From contig NZ_SLWS01000001.1 of assembly GCF_004345645.1 (NCBI RefSeq), positions 584,714 to 648,713 on the forward strand: DNA of 64,000 nt, read 5' to 3'. Below are positions 51,294 through 59,539 of this stretch, one piece after another. The position numbers and the translations under genes are program-made. Within the stretch, counting starts at the first letter, position 1. Every line of letters starts with the position of its first letter. The notes under the pieces were generated by a model. It had not been told where the DNA came from, searched no databases, and saw nothing but the letters and a program-made list of their open reading frames with translations. This stretch comes from Actinocrispum wychmicini. Its GTDB lineage: Bacteria > Actinomycetota > Actinomycetes > Mycobacteriales > Pseudonocardiaceae.

Positions 51294-51704
51294 ATGCCCA
51301 CGTTGAGCGGGGTGCACCACATCGCGCTGACCGTGACTGACGTGGAGCGCAGTATCCCCTGGTACGAACGTGTGCTGGGATTCACAGTGGTCGGCAAGCA
51401 GGACGAGGACGCGGTCGGTGTCCGCAAGGCGTTCCTGCGCGGGCCGGGCGAGGGCTTCGCGCTCACGCTCGTCCAGCATCCCTTCGCGGCCGGCTCGCTG
51501 TTCGACGAGAAGCGCCCAGGTCTGGACCATGTGTCGTTCGCCGTGCCCGACGAGGATTGCCTGCGCGAGTGGACCGAGCGCCTGACGGAACACGGCGTGA
51601 CCTTCTCCCCGATCACCGAGGAGTTGAGCGCGCGTGGGACGTCCGTGGTCGCCCTGCGCGACCCTGACGGCATCCAGATCGTGCTGTGGGCGGAGAAGCC
51701 CTAG
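51294..51704 (+). CDS. VOC-family (glyoxalase/dioxygenase-like) protein
   Basis: The 136-aa protein has two beta-alpha-beta-beta-beta modules. The first carries His in GVHHIALTVTDVERSIPWYE; the second has LDHVSFAVPDEDCL and ends with LRDPDGIQIVLWAE, where Asp/Gln/Glu positions hold the metal. It could be a lyase, resistance protein or small dioxygenase. ATG 51294 has AAGGACGG upstream. It meets the DedA gene tail to tail with a 4-bp overlap. Confidence 0.85.
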   Translation: MPTLSGVHHIALTVTDVERSIPWYERVLGFTVVGKQDEDAVGVRKAFLRGPGEGFALTLVQHPFAAGSLFDEKRPGLDHVSFAVPDEDCLREWTERLTEHGVTFSPITEELSARGTSVVALRDPDGIQIVLWAEKP

Positions 51705-52342
51705 TCGGCGACGGACACCAGGTGCGCGGGTTTGCGCATCTCCTGGCGGTAGCGCCAGATGCCCCAGGCCGTGCCGACGACGAAGAAGGCGATGCCGATC
51801 ACCATCACGGTGGTCATCAGCCAGGGGAACTGCTCGAGCACTCCGGCGCCGTAGTAGCCGAGCAGGACCAGGGTCGGCACCCAGCAGATCGCGCCGGTCG
51901 TGGTGGCGGCCAGGTAACGGCGGGCGTCCATGCCGGCCGCGCCGGCGATCATCGGCGCGAGCGTCCGGATCCACGGGATCCACCGGGCCAGCACGATCGC
52001 CCAGAAACCGCGCCGGTCAAGGAAGTCCCGCGCCCGCGCCAGCCGTTCCTCGTTGAGCATCCGGCCACCCAGCCGGCCGGTCAGTGACGGGCCCGCGCGT
52101 TTGCCGATGTGGTAGCCGAGCTGGTTGCCCACGACGGCCACGATCGTGGCGGCGACGGACATCGCCCATGCCTGGACGTCGTGCGTGCCCTGTTGGGCGA
52201 GGACGAGGCCGGCGGTGAACAACAGCGAGTCGCCCGGCAGGAACAAGCCGATCACGAAGGCGCATTCCAGGAACACGAAGCTGAGCACGATGAGCCAGAC
52301 CATGAACGGCCCGTTCGCGCCTAACCAGCCCAGCAGATCCAC
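51701..52342 (-). CDS. DedA-family membrane protein 1
   Basis: The 213-aa protein is a DedA/SNARE-associated (VTT domain) membrane protein. It has the LFLPGDSLLFTAGLVLA helix, the re-entrant block GNQLGYHIGKRAGP, and ILARWIPWIRTLAPMIAGAAGM, all typical. DedA proteins move lipid carriers such as undecaprenyl phosphate or phospholipids across the membrane. Start GTG 52342. A second DedA gene lies at 55759. Confidence 0.9.
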   Translation of the reverse strand: MDLLGWLGANGPFMVWLIVLSFVFLECAFVIGLFLPGDSLLFTAGLVLAQQGTHDVQAWAMSVAATIVAVVGNQLGYHIGKRAGPSLTGRLGGRMLNEERLARARDFLDRRGFWAIVLARWIPWIRTLAPMIAGAAGMDARRYLAATTTGAICWVPTLVLLGYYGAGVLEQFPWLMTTVMVIGIAFFVVGTAWGIWRYRQEMRKPAHLVSVAD

Positions 52343-52372
52343 TTCTGCAGGGTACGTGAGAAAAGGCGCAGC

Positions 52373-53290
52373 TCAAGACCGCACGAAATCGGCTACGTAA
52401 CGAACCGCTTGCCGGGCTTCCGGAATGACGTTTCCGAATGCCTGGAACACGTGGATCTGACCAGGCCATTCCTGCAGCTCGTGCCGTATTTCCGCGGCCT
52501 GGAGGGAAGCGGCCAACTGCCGCGAGTCGTCAATTAGACACTCGGTGTCACCGACTTGGATCAAGGTCGGCGGCCACCCTTTCTTGTCCGCTTCGAGCAC
52601 CGCGAGCCGTTCCTCTCGTGGGTTCCGTTCGCCCAGGTAGGCGTCCCGGCAGGCGGCGATTCCCCGCGGTGCCAGAAATGGATCACGGCGCACGGTGTCC
52701 CGGTGCGCGGACAACGCACCGCTCAGGTCCAACCACGGCGAGAAGAACACGGCGTGGCTCGGCATCGGCAATCCCCGGCGGTTCACGTCGCCGAGCAGGC
52801 ACGCGGTGAGGTGGCCGCCGGCGGAATCCCCGGACAGCACGATCCGGTCCGCCGGAACACCCCGGTCGAGCAGCGTCCGGTACACCGCAAGACAGTCGTC
52901 CGCGGCGGCCGGGAAACGGTGTTCCGGTGCTTTTCGGTAATCCGGCAGGAAAACCGGTCGCCCGGTCCGGCGGGACATCGACCACGCCAGGCCCCGGTGC
53001 GACCGGGACGAACCGAACGTGAATCCGCCGCCGTGCAGGTGCAGGATCATTCCGTTGGCGATCGACGCGCCCGCGGCCGACACCCACACGCCGCGAACGT
53101 TCCCGTACCGCGCGGGCCACATCCTGGTCCCACGCGGCGGCCGGCGCAGCCCCGCACTGTCCAGGAACTGCCTGATCGCCAGCAACCGGACACCACTCGG
53201 CGCCCACCGGTCAGCGGCGGGGCGGACGCGCGCGGCGAAGAACTGCTCAAGACGCACGCTCTGCGCGCTGGCCGTCTCGGGGACGTTCAT
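52373..53290 (-). CDS. HSL-family alpha/beta hydrolase 1
   Basis: The 305-aa protein has the HSL (hormone-sensitive lipase) signature. HLHGGGFTFGSSRSH is the oxyanion HGGG block, VLSGDSAGGHLTACLL is the nucleophile elbow, the acid is in a QVGDTECLIDD block and the His is in GQIHVFQAF. It should be an esterase or lipase for small acyl esters. ATG 53290 is preceded by an in-frame GTG at 53296; the ribosome site is weak for both. Confidence 0.86.
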   Translation of the reverse strand: MNVPETASAQSVRLEQFFAARVRPAADRWAPSGVRLLAIRQFLDSAGLRRPPRGTRMWPARYGNVRGVWVSAAGASIANGMILHLHGGGFTFGSSRSHRGLAWSMSRRTGRPVFLPDYRKAPEHRFPAAADDCLAVYRTLLDRGVPADRIVLSGDSAGGHLTACLLGDVNRRGLPMPSHAVFFSPWLDLSGALSAHRDTVRRDPFLAPRGIAACRDAYLGERNPREERLAVLEADKKGWPPTLIQVGDTECLIDDSRQLAASLQAAEIRHELQEWPGQIHVFQAFGNVIPEARQAVRYVADFVRS

Positions 53291-53317
53291 GGTCACGAAT
53301 CTACGACCGGATACCCG

Positions 53318-54250
53318 TTACGCGGCCACGGTCTGGCCGGAAACCGCGCGCACGAACTCGCCGATCTGCTTGATCGCCGCGTTCGCCTCGGGCAGCAGTG
53401 GCGCGAACCAGTGGAACACGTGCACCTGGCCAGGCCATACCTGCAGGTCGCAGTAGCCGCCGGCGCGCCGCAGCGACCGGGCCATCCGTTCGGAGTCACC
53501 CAGCAGGCACTCGGTGTCGCCGACCTGGATCAGCACAGGCGGCCAGCCGTGCTTGCGCACTGTCAGCACGTCCAGACGGTGATGCGTGAGCAGCGTCGGG
53601 CCCGCGTACGCCTTTCCGCACCACAGCGCGTACTCCGGCGGCACGAACGGATCCCGGAACGCCGCGTCCCGGTCCGCGAGTTCGCTGCCGGTCAGGTCAA
53701 GGAACGGCGACAACATGATCGCGGCGCCCGGCATCGGCAGCCGTTCCCGCGCGATGTCCGCGAGCAGACAGGCCGTCAGATGGCCGCCAGCGGAGTCACC
53801 ACCGACCACAATCCGTTCCGGGGCGTAGGACCCCAGCAGCCGGCGATAGGCCGCCAGGGCGTCCTCAGCGGCGGCCGGAAAGGGGTGCTCCGGCGCCAGC
53901 CGGTAGTCCAGCAGCAGCACCGGCAGGCCGGTCGACGCGGAGATCCGGGCCGCGAGCTGCCGGTGGGTCCTGGGCGATCCGCACACGAACCCGCCGCCGT
54001 GCAGGTAGAGCAGCACGCCGTCCTCGGCCGCGTCCTTCGCCGCGATCCACAGGTCGCCGTCCTCGGTCTTCTTGATCTTCGTGCCCAATGGCAACGGGGT
54101 CCGGCCGATCGCGTCGAACGCCTCACGCACGATCCGCAACGGTGTGCTGCCCGGCTTGACCACGCCGCCCAGCGTGCGCAGGCTGGCCGCCATCAACCGG
54201 GCCAACAGGCGACTGGCCACGCTGGGGGTAGCAGGTAGCTCAACAGCCAT
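53318..54250 (-). CDS. HSL-family alpha/beta hydrolase 2
   Basis: The 310-aa protein has LYLHGGGFVCGSPRTH (oxyanion), VVGGDSAGGHLTACLL (nucleophile elbow), QVGDTECLLGDSERM (acid) and GQVHVFHWF (His). It is clearly paralogous to the next gene, with the same motif spacing. ATG 54250 is chosen because GGGGAGG lies eight bases upstream; an upstream frame start at 54310 has no site. The two form a tandem pair 27 bases apart. Confidence 0.86.
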   Translation of the reverse strand: MAVELPATPSVASRLLARLMAASLRTLGGVVKPGSTPLRIVREAFDAIGRTPLPLGTKIKKTEDGDLWIAAKDAAEDGVLLYLHGGGFVCGSPRTHRQLAARISASTGLPVLLLDYRLAPEHPFPAAAEDALAAYRRLLGSYAPERIVVGGDSAGGHLTACLLADIARERLPMPGAAIMLSPFLDLTGSELADRDAAFRDPFVPPEYALWCGKAYAGPTLLTHHRLDVLTVRKHGWPPVLIQVGDTECLLGDSERMARSLRRAGGYCDLQVWPGQVHVFHWFAPLLPEANAAIKQIGEFVRAVSGQTVAA

Positions 54251-54376
54251 GGCGATCGCCTCCCCGACGGTCTCGTCTCCCTTGACGTGACTTCTCTCAC
54301 TGTAGATCACCGACCAGGTGTTCCGCTGCCCGTCAAAAGTCTTTTAAGGGGTGTGACTAGGGGATACGGTGTCGCT

Positions 54377-55762
54377 GTGACGGCGACGACGGGGCTGGCA
54401 GAGCGGCTGCGAACGGAACTCGGCGCGGACTCGGTGGTCACCGACCCGGACGTGATGAGCAGCTACCAGCGGGACATGATGCCGCTCGCCCCGGCCGGCA
54501 GCCCCCAGGTCGTGGTCTTCCCGGCGAACACCGCGCAGGTGCAGACGGTCGTGCGCGCCTGTGCGGAAGCGGGTGTGCCGATTGTGCCGCGGGGCGCCGG
54601 CAGCGGGCTGTCCGGTGCGGCGAACGCGATCGACGGATGCGTCGTGCTGGTGACCTCCCGGATGAACGAGATCGTCGAGATCGACCCGGACAACCGGCTC
54701 GCGGTGGTCCAACCCGGCGTGATCAACCTGGAGTTCCGTGGCGCGGTGGAGAAGCACGGCCTGTTCTATCCGCCGGACCCGTCGAGTTACGACTGGTGCA
54801 CGATGGGTGGGAACGTGTCCACCAACGCTGGCGGGCTCTGCTGCGTGAAGTACGGCGTGACCACGGATTCCGTGCTGGGCCTTGAAGTCGTGCTCGCGGA
54901 CGGCGAGGTGTTACGCACCGGGCGGCGGACCGTCAAGGGCGTCGCCGGCTACGACCTGACGAAGCTCTTCATCGGCAGCGAAGGCACGCTCGGCGTGATC
55001 ACCGAGATCACAGTGGCGTTGAAGCCGTTGCCGCAAGCACCGGGCACGACCATCGCCGCGTTCTCCTCCACCGAGGCCGCGGGCGCCGCGGTGGCCCAGA
55101 TCGTTCGCGAAGGCCTTGTGCCGTCCCTGATGGAGATCATGGACGCCTCGTCGATCCAGGCCGTCGAGGAGTACCTGAAGACGGAACTGGGCGCCGGCAA
55201 GGGATGCGCGGCCCTGCTGCTGTGCCAGTCGGACGCGGGCGGCGAGGCCGCGCGGCACGAGCTGGAAGTGATCGAACAGGTCTGCCAGAGCGCCGGCGCG
55301 GACCTCGCGTACACCACGCACGACCTGGCCGAAGGCCAGATGCTGTTGCAGGCCAGGCGAGCTGTGCTGACCGCGTTGGAGATCTACGGCACCTGGCTGA
55401 CCGACGACGTGTGCGTCCCACGGACCCGGATCGCCGAACTGATCAGCGGCTGCGAACGGGTCAGCGCCGAGTGCGGCCTGCGGATCGCCGTGGTCGGGCA
55501 CGCCGGCGACGGCAACATGCACCCGACGATCGTCTACGACGCCAACTCACCGGAGGAGTTCGCCCGCGCCCGCAAGGCGTTCGACGACATCCTCGCGATC
55601 GGCCTGTCCCTCGGCGGCACGGTCACCGGCGAACACGGCATCGGCAAGATCAAACGGGACTGGCTGGCCAAGGAGATCGGCCCGGTCGGCATGCGCGTCC
55701 ACCGGGAGATCAAAACAGCCCTGGACCCGGGGAACCTCTTCAACCCCGGCTCGATGTTCTAG
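54377..55762 (+). CDS. FAD-linked oxidase (GlcD-like)
   Basis: The 461-aa protein is a BBE/GlcD-type flavoenzyme. The FAD-binding PCMH domain has IVPRGAGSGLSGAANA and GNVSTNAGGLCCVKYGVTTD; the C-terminal oxidase domain has VVGHAGDGNMHPTIVYD and GTVTGEHGIGKIKRDWL. It oxidises a 2-hydroxy acid such as glycolate, lactate or 2-hydroxyglutarate; the exact one is unclear. GTG 54377 is chosen since homologues begin here; the frame is open from 54287. The stop overlaps the convergent DedA gene by 4 bp. Confidence 0.88.
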   Translation: MTATTGLAERLRTELGADSVVTDPDVMSSYQRDMMPLAPAGSPQVVVFPANTAQVQTVVRACAEAGVPIVPRGAGSGLSGAANAIDGCVVLVTSRMNEIVEIDPDNRLAVVQPGVINLEFRGAVEKHGLFYPPDPSSYDWCTMGGNVSTNAGGLCCVKYGVTTDSVLGLEVVLADGEVLRTGRRTVKGVAGYDLTKLFIGSEGTLGVITEITVALKPLPQAPGTTIAAFSSTEAAGAAVAQIVREGLVPSLMEIMDASSIQAVEEYLKTELGAGKGCAALLLCQSDAGGEAARHELEVIEQVCQSAGADLAYTTHDLAEGQMLLQARRAVLTALEIYGTWLTDDVCVPRTRIAELISGCERVSAECGLRIAVVGHAGDGNMHPTIVYDANSPEEFARARKAFDDILAIGLSLGGTVTGEHGIGKIKRDWLAKEIGPVGMRVHREIKTALDPGNLFNPGSMF

Positions 55763-56448
55763 CGCTCGATCCGCTCGATGACCTGGGTGGTCTCGGCCGC
55801 GGTGGCCGCCGCGGCCTTCTTCTCCCTGCGCGCCTTGACGAACTCGAACACGATCGGGATCACCGACAGGAGCACGACCAGTACCAGGATCAGCTCGATG
55901 TGCTTGGCCACGAACTCGACCTGGCCCAGGTAGAAGCCGAGCACCACGATCCCGGCCGCCCACAGCACGCCGCCGATGGCCGAGTAGGTGAAGTACCGCT
56001 TCGGATCCATCTTGCCGACGCCGGCGAACGCGGTGATGAACGTCCGCACGATCGGCACGAACCGGGCCAGGATGATCGCGCGCGGGCCGTACTTCTCGAA
56101 GAACTCGTGTGTCTTGTCCACGTACTCCCGCTTGAACAGCTTGGAGTCCCGTTTGTTGAACAACTTCGGGCCGACGGCCCGGCCGATCCAGTACCCGCTC
56201 GCGTTCCCGGCGAACGCGCACACCGTGAGAACCACCGCCACCAGCCACAGCGGTTCGGAGATGGAGCCGCGGGCGACCGCCAGCCCGCCGACGAACAGCA
56301 GCGAGTCGCCCGGCAGGAAGAACCCCACGAGCAGGCCGCATTCGGCGAACACGATCAGGCAGATCGCCACGAAGAGGTATCCACCGAGGGCGTCGAGCAG
56401 ATACGTGGCGTCCAACCACTGCGGCAAGATCGACATGGTGTTCGTCAC
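55759..56448 (-). CDS. DedA-family membrane protein 2
   Basis: The 229-aa protein has the DedA signatures FFLPGDSLLFVGGLAVA, GNASGYWIGRAVGPKLF and ILARFVPIVRTFITAFAGVG. The C-terminal tail is basic and Ala-rich (VKARREKKAAAATAAETT). It is related to the 51701 protein but not a recent copy. GTG 56448 and ATG 56436 are both possible starts; the latter would give 225 residues. It lies 23 bases from a small membrane gene on the same strand. Confidence 0.88.
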   Translation of the reverse strand: MTNTMSILPQWLDATYLLDALGGYLFVAICLIVFAECGLLVGFFLPGDSLLFVGGLAVARGSISEPLWLVAVVLTVCAFAGNASGYWIGRAVGPKLFNKRDSKLFKREYVDKTHEFFEKYGPRAIILARFVPIVRTFITAFAGVGKMDPKRYFTYSAIGGVLWAAGIVVLGFYLGQVEFVAKHIELILVLVVLLSVIPIVFEFVKARREKKAAAATAAETTQVIERIER

Positions 56449-56471
56449 GCCACAACCGTACAGAAGGCAGG

Positions 56472-56765
56472 TTAGAGGACAGTAATCAGACCGACGACGG
56501 CCCCGGCCGCGAGCCCGAGTACCAACGCCAGCAGCAGAACCAGGCCGACGCCGAACCGCTGCCGTTCGCCGACGACGTACGGCACCGGCTCCTCGGCCAG
56601 CGTCTCGATCCGCTCGGCCAACCCGTGGTCGCTGCCGGACAGCAACCCGAACCCGGGGCTCACCCCGGGCGCGACCGGCCGGTCCTCGTACGGTGGCGGC
56701 GCGTGCGCCGCCTGTGCCCGCAACGCCTGGGCCAGCAGCTCCTCCGGGTCCTTCTCCTTGGCCAC
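56472..56765 (-). CDS. Small C-terminally anchored protein of unknown function
   Basis: The 97-aa protein begins VAKEKDPEELLAQALRAQAA, has a Pro-rich and charged middle (PPPYEDRPVAPG), and ends in a single hydrophobic helix (FGVGLVLLLALVLGLAAGAV) at the C-terminus. The tail-anchored layout suggests a small regulator at the membrane. The family is not recognised. Start GTG 56765. It lies between nagA and the DedA gene. Confidence 0.7.
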   Translation of the reverse strand: MAKEKDPEELLAQALRAQAAHAPPPYEDRPVAPGVSPGFGLLSGSDHGLAERIETLAEEPVPYVVGERQRFGVGLVLLLALVLGLAAGAVVGLITVL

Positions 56766-56785
56766 GGCCAAACGGTACCCGGGGA

Positions 56786-57931
56786 TCAGCCCTTGACCCA
56801 CTCACCTCGCGCGAGGACCGCCGTCGGCCGCAGGTCGCTGTCGAGGACCACCAGGTCGGCGGCGAGGCCGACGCTCAGCGCACCGGTCTCCTCGGCCAGG
56901 CCGAGGACGGCCGCCGGCCGGGTGGCGGTCGCGGTCACCGCCTCCCGAATGGTGAGCCCACAGTTGTGGACCAGGTTGCGGAACGCCGCGTCCATGGTCA
57001 GCGTGCTGCCGGCCAGCGAGCCGCCGCCAGCGATCCTCGGCACCCCGTCGTTGACCGTGACCTCCAGGCCACCCACGTCATAGACGCCGTCGCCGACACC
57101 GGCGGCCGCGATGGCGTCCGTGATCAGGACGGTCCGTCCCGGTCCGGCGTGCCGGGCGGCCAGCCGCACCACCGTCGGGTGGACGTGCACGAGGTCAACG
57201 ATCAGTTCGACGGTGATCCGCGGGTCGTCCAGGAGCACGCCGATCGGGCCGGGCTCGCGGTGGTGCAACGGCCGCATCCCGTTGAACAGGTGGGTCGCCA
57301 CGGTCGCGCCCGCGTCGATCGCCGGCAGGACACTGGCCTCGGTGGCGTCGGTGTGCCCGATCGCGGCGATCACGCCCGAGTCCACCAGGCTGCTCACCGC
57401 GTACACCGCGCCTTCCAGTTCCGGCGCGATCGTGACCATGCTCACCGCGCCCTGCCCGGCGGCCAGCAGCTTGCGGATCGACTGCGGCTCCGGCGGGCAC
57501 AGGATGGCCGGGTCGTGCGCGCCGCACCGGGCGGCGGACAGGAACGGGCCCTCCAGGTGGATGCCGGCCAGCAGCCCCTCCTGGACCATTTCGGCCAGGG
57601 CGGCGACCTGGTTGACCAGTTCCGGCACCGGCCGGGAGACCAGGGACGCGAGCATGGTCGTGGTGCCGTACCGGCGATGGGCCTCCACGGCTGTGCCGAC
57701 GCGGAGCGGGTCGGTGTCGGTGAACGCCTCGCCGCCGCCGCCGTGGCAGTGGATGTCCACGAAACCGGGGACTATCCAGGCGCCGGCCACATCTGTCACC
57801 GCCGCGCCGGACTGTTCTGGGGAGCCTGAGCCGAGCGCGGTGATCGTCCCGTTCTCGACCTCCAGCCACCCGGGATCGAGGACACCGTCCTGTGTCACGA
57901 CCTTGCCCCCAGAGATCACCAGGTGAGTCAT
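56786..57931 (-). CDS. nagA: N-acetylglucosamine-6-phosphate deacetylase
   Basis: The 381-aa protein is an amidohydrolase with metal ligands in DIHCHGGGG (His61/His63), ligand Glu in HLEGPFLSAARCGAHDP, His in AAIGHTDATEAS and the catalytic Asp in VLITDAIAAAG. It removes the acetyl group from GlcNAc-6-P in chitin/cell-wall sugar use. ATG 57931 is chosen because the longer frame has no ribosome site. A DasR-like operator lies upstream, the normal control for nagA in Streptomyces. Confidence 0.93.
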   Translation of the reverse strand: MTHLVISGGKVVTQDGVLDPGWLEVENGTITALGSGSPEQSGAAVTDVAGAWIVPGFVDIHCHGGGGEAFTDTDPLRVGTAVEAHRRYGTTTMLASLVSRPVPELVNQVAALAEMVQEGLLAGIHLEGPFLSAARCGAHDPAILCPPEPQSIRKLLAAGQGAVSMVTIAPELEGAVYAVSSLVDSGVIAAIGHTDATEASVLPAIDAGATVATHLFNGMRPLHHREPGPIGVLLDDPRITVELIVDLVHVHPTVVRLAARHAGPGRTVLITDAIAAAGVGDGVYDVGGLEVTVNDGVPRIAGGGSLAGSTLTMDAAFRNLVHNCGLTIREAVTATATRPAAVLGLAEETGALSVGLAADLVVLDSDLRPTAVLARGEWVKG

Positions 57932-57959
57932 GCCCACGATGATGGGACACGAACCCATC

Positions 57960-57975
57960 ATTGGTCTATACCAAC
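57960..57975. promoter_or_regulatory. DasR-like operator (dre site) at nagA
   Basis: ATTGGTCTATACCAAC matches the DasR responsive element pattern A-x-TGGTCTAGACCA-x (as I recall it) at 11 or more of 16 positions, keeping TGGTCTA and ACCA. It is 28 bases upstream of the nagA start. DasR is a GntR-family repressor relieved by glucosamine-6-phosphate. Its core GGTCTATACC differs from the GGTATACC sites of the 6-16 kb island. Confidence 0.7.
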
Positions 57976-58044
57976 AGACCACCGTCACTCGTGCGGGCGC
58001 GCGCCATCCGCCCGGATTTCCCAGGCAGACAGGGCAAAACAGGA

Positions 58045-58692
58045 TCAGGCGGGGCCGGCCATTATTTTCTGCAAAGCATCGAGAGCGCGGCTCGCGGTCG
58101 ACTTGACGGTGCCCTTCGAGATGCCCGCGGCCTCAGCGATCTCCGCCTCCGACAGCCCGCCGTAGTACCGCAGCACGAGCACCTCGCGCTGCCTGGGCGG
58201 AAGCTGCGACAACGCCTGAACGACGGCCTGATGCTCGGCCGTGAGCATGGCCAGGCTCTCCGCGGACCGCGCGTTCACAGCGTGTGGCGGCGTGTAGTCC
58301 CGCGCGGTCTTACGGCGACGCAGCACGCTGCGCGACCCGTTCACCACCGCGGTCCGCAGGTAGCCGACCGCGGCCGCGCCGTCACGCAGGTTGCCCCAGT
58401 GCCGGTGCAGGCCGGTGAACGCCTCCTGCACCACGTCCTCAGCCGTCGCGGGCTCGTCCACCAGCAACAACGCCAACCTGACCAACCGCATCCGATGGGT
58501 TCGGTACAGGTCTTCCAGAGTCAGCTGAGTCGGGACCTCGGCCGCGGGACCGCTGTCCAGGACGCGCAGCCGGCTGAGCGTCTGCTCCACCGTGCGCTCG
58601 GCGTTCTGCTGCGGACCGGGCCACATCGGCTGCCCGCCCGGTACACCCTGCGACTGTGGGGGACCACCGCCGTCTCTACCAAGACCTGCCAC
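58045..58692 (-). CDS. SigE-family RNA polymerase sigma factor
   Basis: The 215-aa protein is an ECF-type sigma factor. Region 2 is LEDLYRTHRMRLVRLALLLV then DEPATAEDVVQEAFTGLHRHW; region 4 has LPPRQREVLVLRYYGGLSEAEIA and GISKGTVKSTASRALDAL. A ~45-residue Pro/Gly-rich N-terminus precedes region 2. It belongs to the SigE/SACE subgroup often found without a membrane anti-sigma. No anti-sigma gene is next to it: a YciI gene lies divergently and nagA downstream. Start GTG 58692. Confidence 0.85.
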   Translation of the reverse strand: MAGLGRDGGGPPQSQGVPGGQPMWPGPQQNAERTVEQTLSRLRVLDSGPAAEVPTQLTLEDLYRTHRMRLVRLALLLVDEPATAEDVVQEAFTGLHRHWGNLRDGAAAVGYLRTAVVNGSRSVLRRRKTARDYTPPHAVNARSAESLAMLTAEHQAVVQALSQLPPRQREVLVLRYYGGLSEAEIAEAAGISKGTVKSTASRALDALQKIMAGPA

Positions 58693-58784
58693 GCAGTGAG
58701 CCTATCGGGCCGCAGCGTGACGTACAGGGTCCGTTTACTGGAACAACGACGATCACCGCCTGCACCGTGGGTAACATCCCGGCC

Positions 58785-59069
58785 ATGGCCTGGTTCACGG
58801 TGGACACCACGTACGTCGAAGACCGCGACAAACTGCTGGAAGTGCGCCCGAAACACCGCGACTACCTGCGTGGGCTGGTCGAGAAAGGGCACGTCCTGGT
58901 GGCCGGCCCGTGGGCCGACGACCACGGCGGTTTCGTGATCTACCAGGTCGACGACCGCGCCCAACTGGACCGGTTGCTGGCCGACGACCCGTACACCACC
59001 GAGGGCATATCGGCTGGTCGCCGGATCGACGAGGTGAAAATCACCCTCGGCGCCTGGCTGCCTCAGTAG
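58785..59069 (+). CDS. YciI-family protein
   Basis: The 94-aa protein has the YciI fold: WFTVDTTYVEDRDKLLEVRPKH, then VAGPWADDHGGFVIYQVDD with the conserved His/Asp pair in the dimer active site. The family shares the ferredoxin-like fold of EthD/muconolactone isomerase; function is mostly unknown. ATG 58785. It ends 7 bases inside the convergent PPOX gene. Confidence 0.82.
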   Translation: MAWFTVDTTYVEDRDKLLEVRPKHRDYLRGLVEKGHVLVAGPWADDHGGFVIYQVDDRAQLDRLLADDPYTTEGISAGRRIDEVKITLGAWLPQ

Positions 59070-59530
59070 GTTCCGCCGAGCTTGGTGTGGTCCCAGCTGA
59101 CCACCTTGGTCGGCCGGAACACCAGGCCGACCCGTTTCTCGGCCTGCTGGCGGATGAACTGGGCGGCCGCGGTCACCACCTCGTCCGCCCCCTTGGCCAT
59201 CTTCACCAGCAGTTCGGTGCCGATCCGGACGATCTCTTCGGTTTCTTCGATGATCTCGACGTCGCACTCCATCGAGACGCCCCGCAGCTCCTCGTACACC
59301 TCACCGGTCTCGACCAGCACGGTCGCCTCCGGCAGGCGGCGCAAATTCGCCACTTTCTGCGAGCTGCCGTATGTCCACGTGGCGATGCCGTCGCCGGCGG
59401 GGATGTAGAACACCGGGACGATGTGCGGCCGGCCCTTCGGGCCGATCGTGGCCACGTTCGCCACCCGCCCGCCGGCCAGGTAGGACCGCACCTCGTCCGG
59501 TGTCATCTTGATCTGCGCGCGCCGTGACAT
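59063..59530 (-). CDS. PPOX-class F420/FMN-binding protein
   Basis: The 155-aa protein is a flavin/F420-binding split barrel. It contains GRVANVATIGPKGRPHIVPV (the residues that contact the phosphate), YGSSQKVANLRRLPEATVLVE and SMECDVEIIEE. Such small PPOX proteins in actinobacteria often use F420, but the cofactor cannot be settled by eye. It may form an operon with the SDR gene upstream, which ends ten bases before its start. Confidence 0.82.
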   Translation of the reverse strand: MSRRAQIKMTPDEVRSYLAGGRVANVATIGPKGRPHIVPVFYIPAGDGIATWTYGSSQKVANLRRLPEATVLVETGEVYEELRGVSMECDVEIIEETEEIVRIGTELLVKMAKGADEVVTAAAQFIRQQAEKRVGLVFRPTKVVSWDHTKLGGTY

Positions 59531-59539
59531 GGTGCTGAT

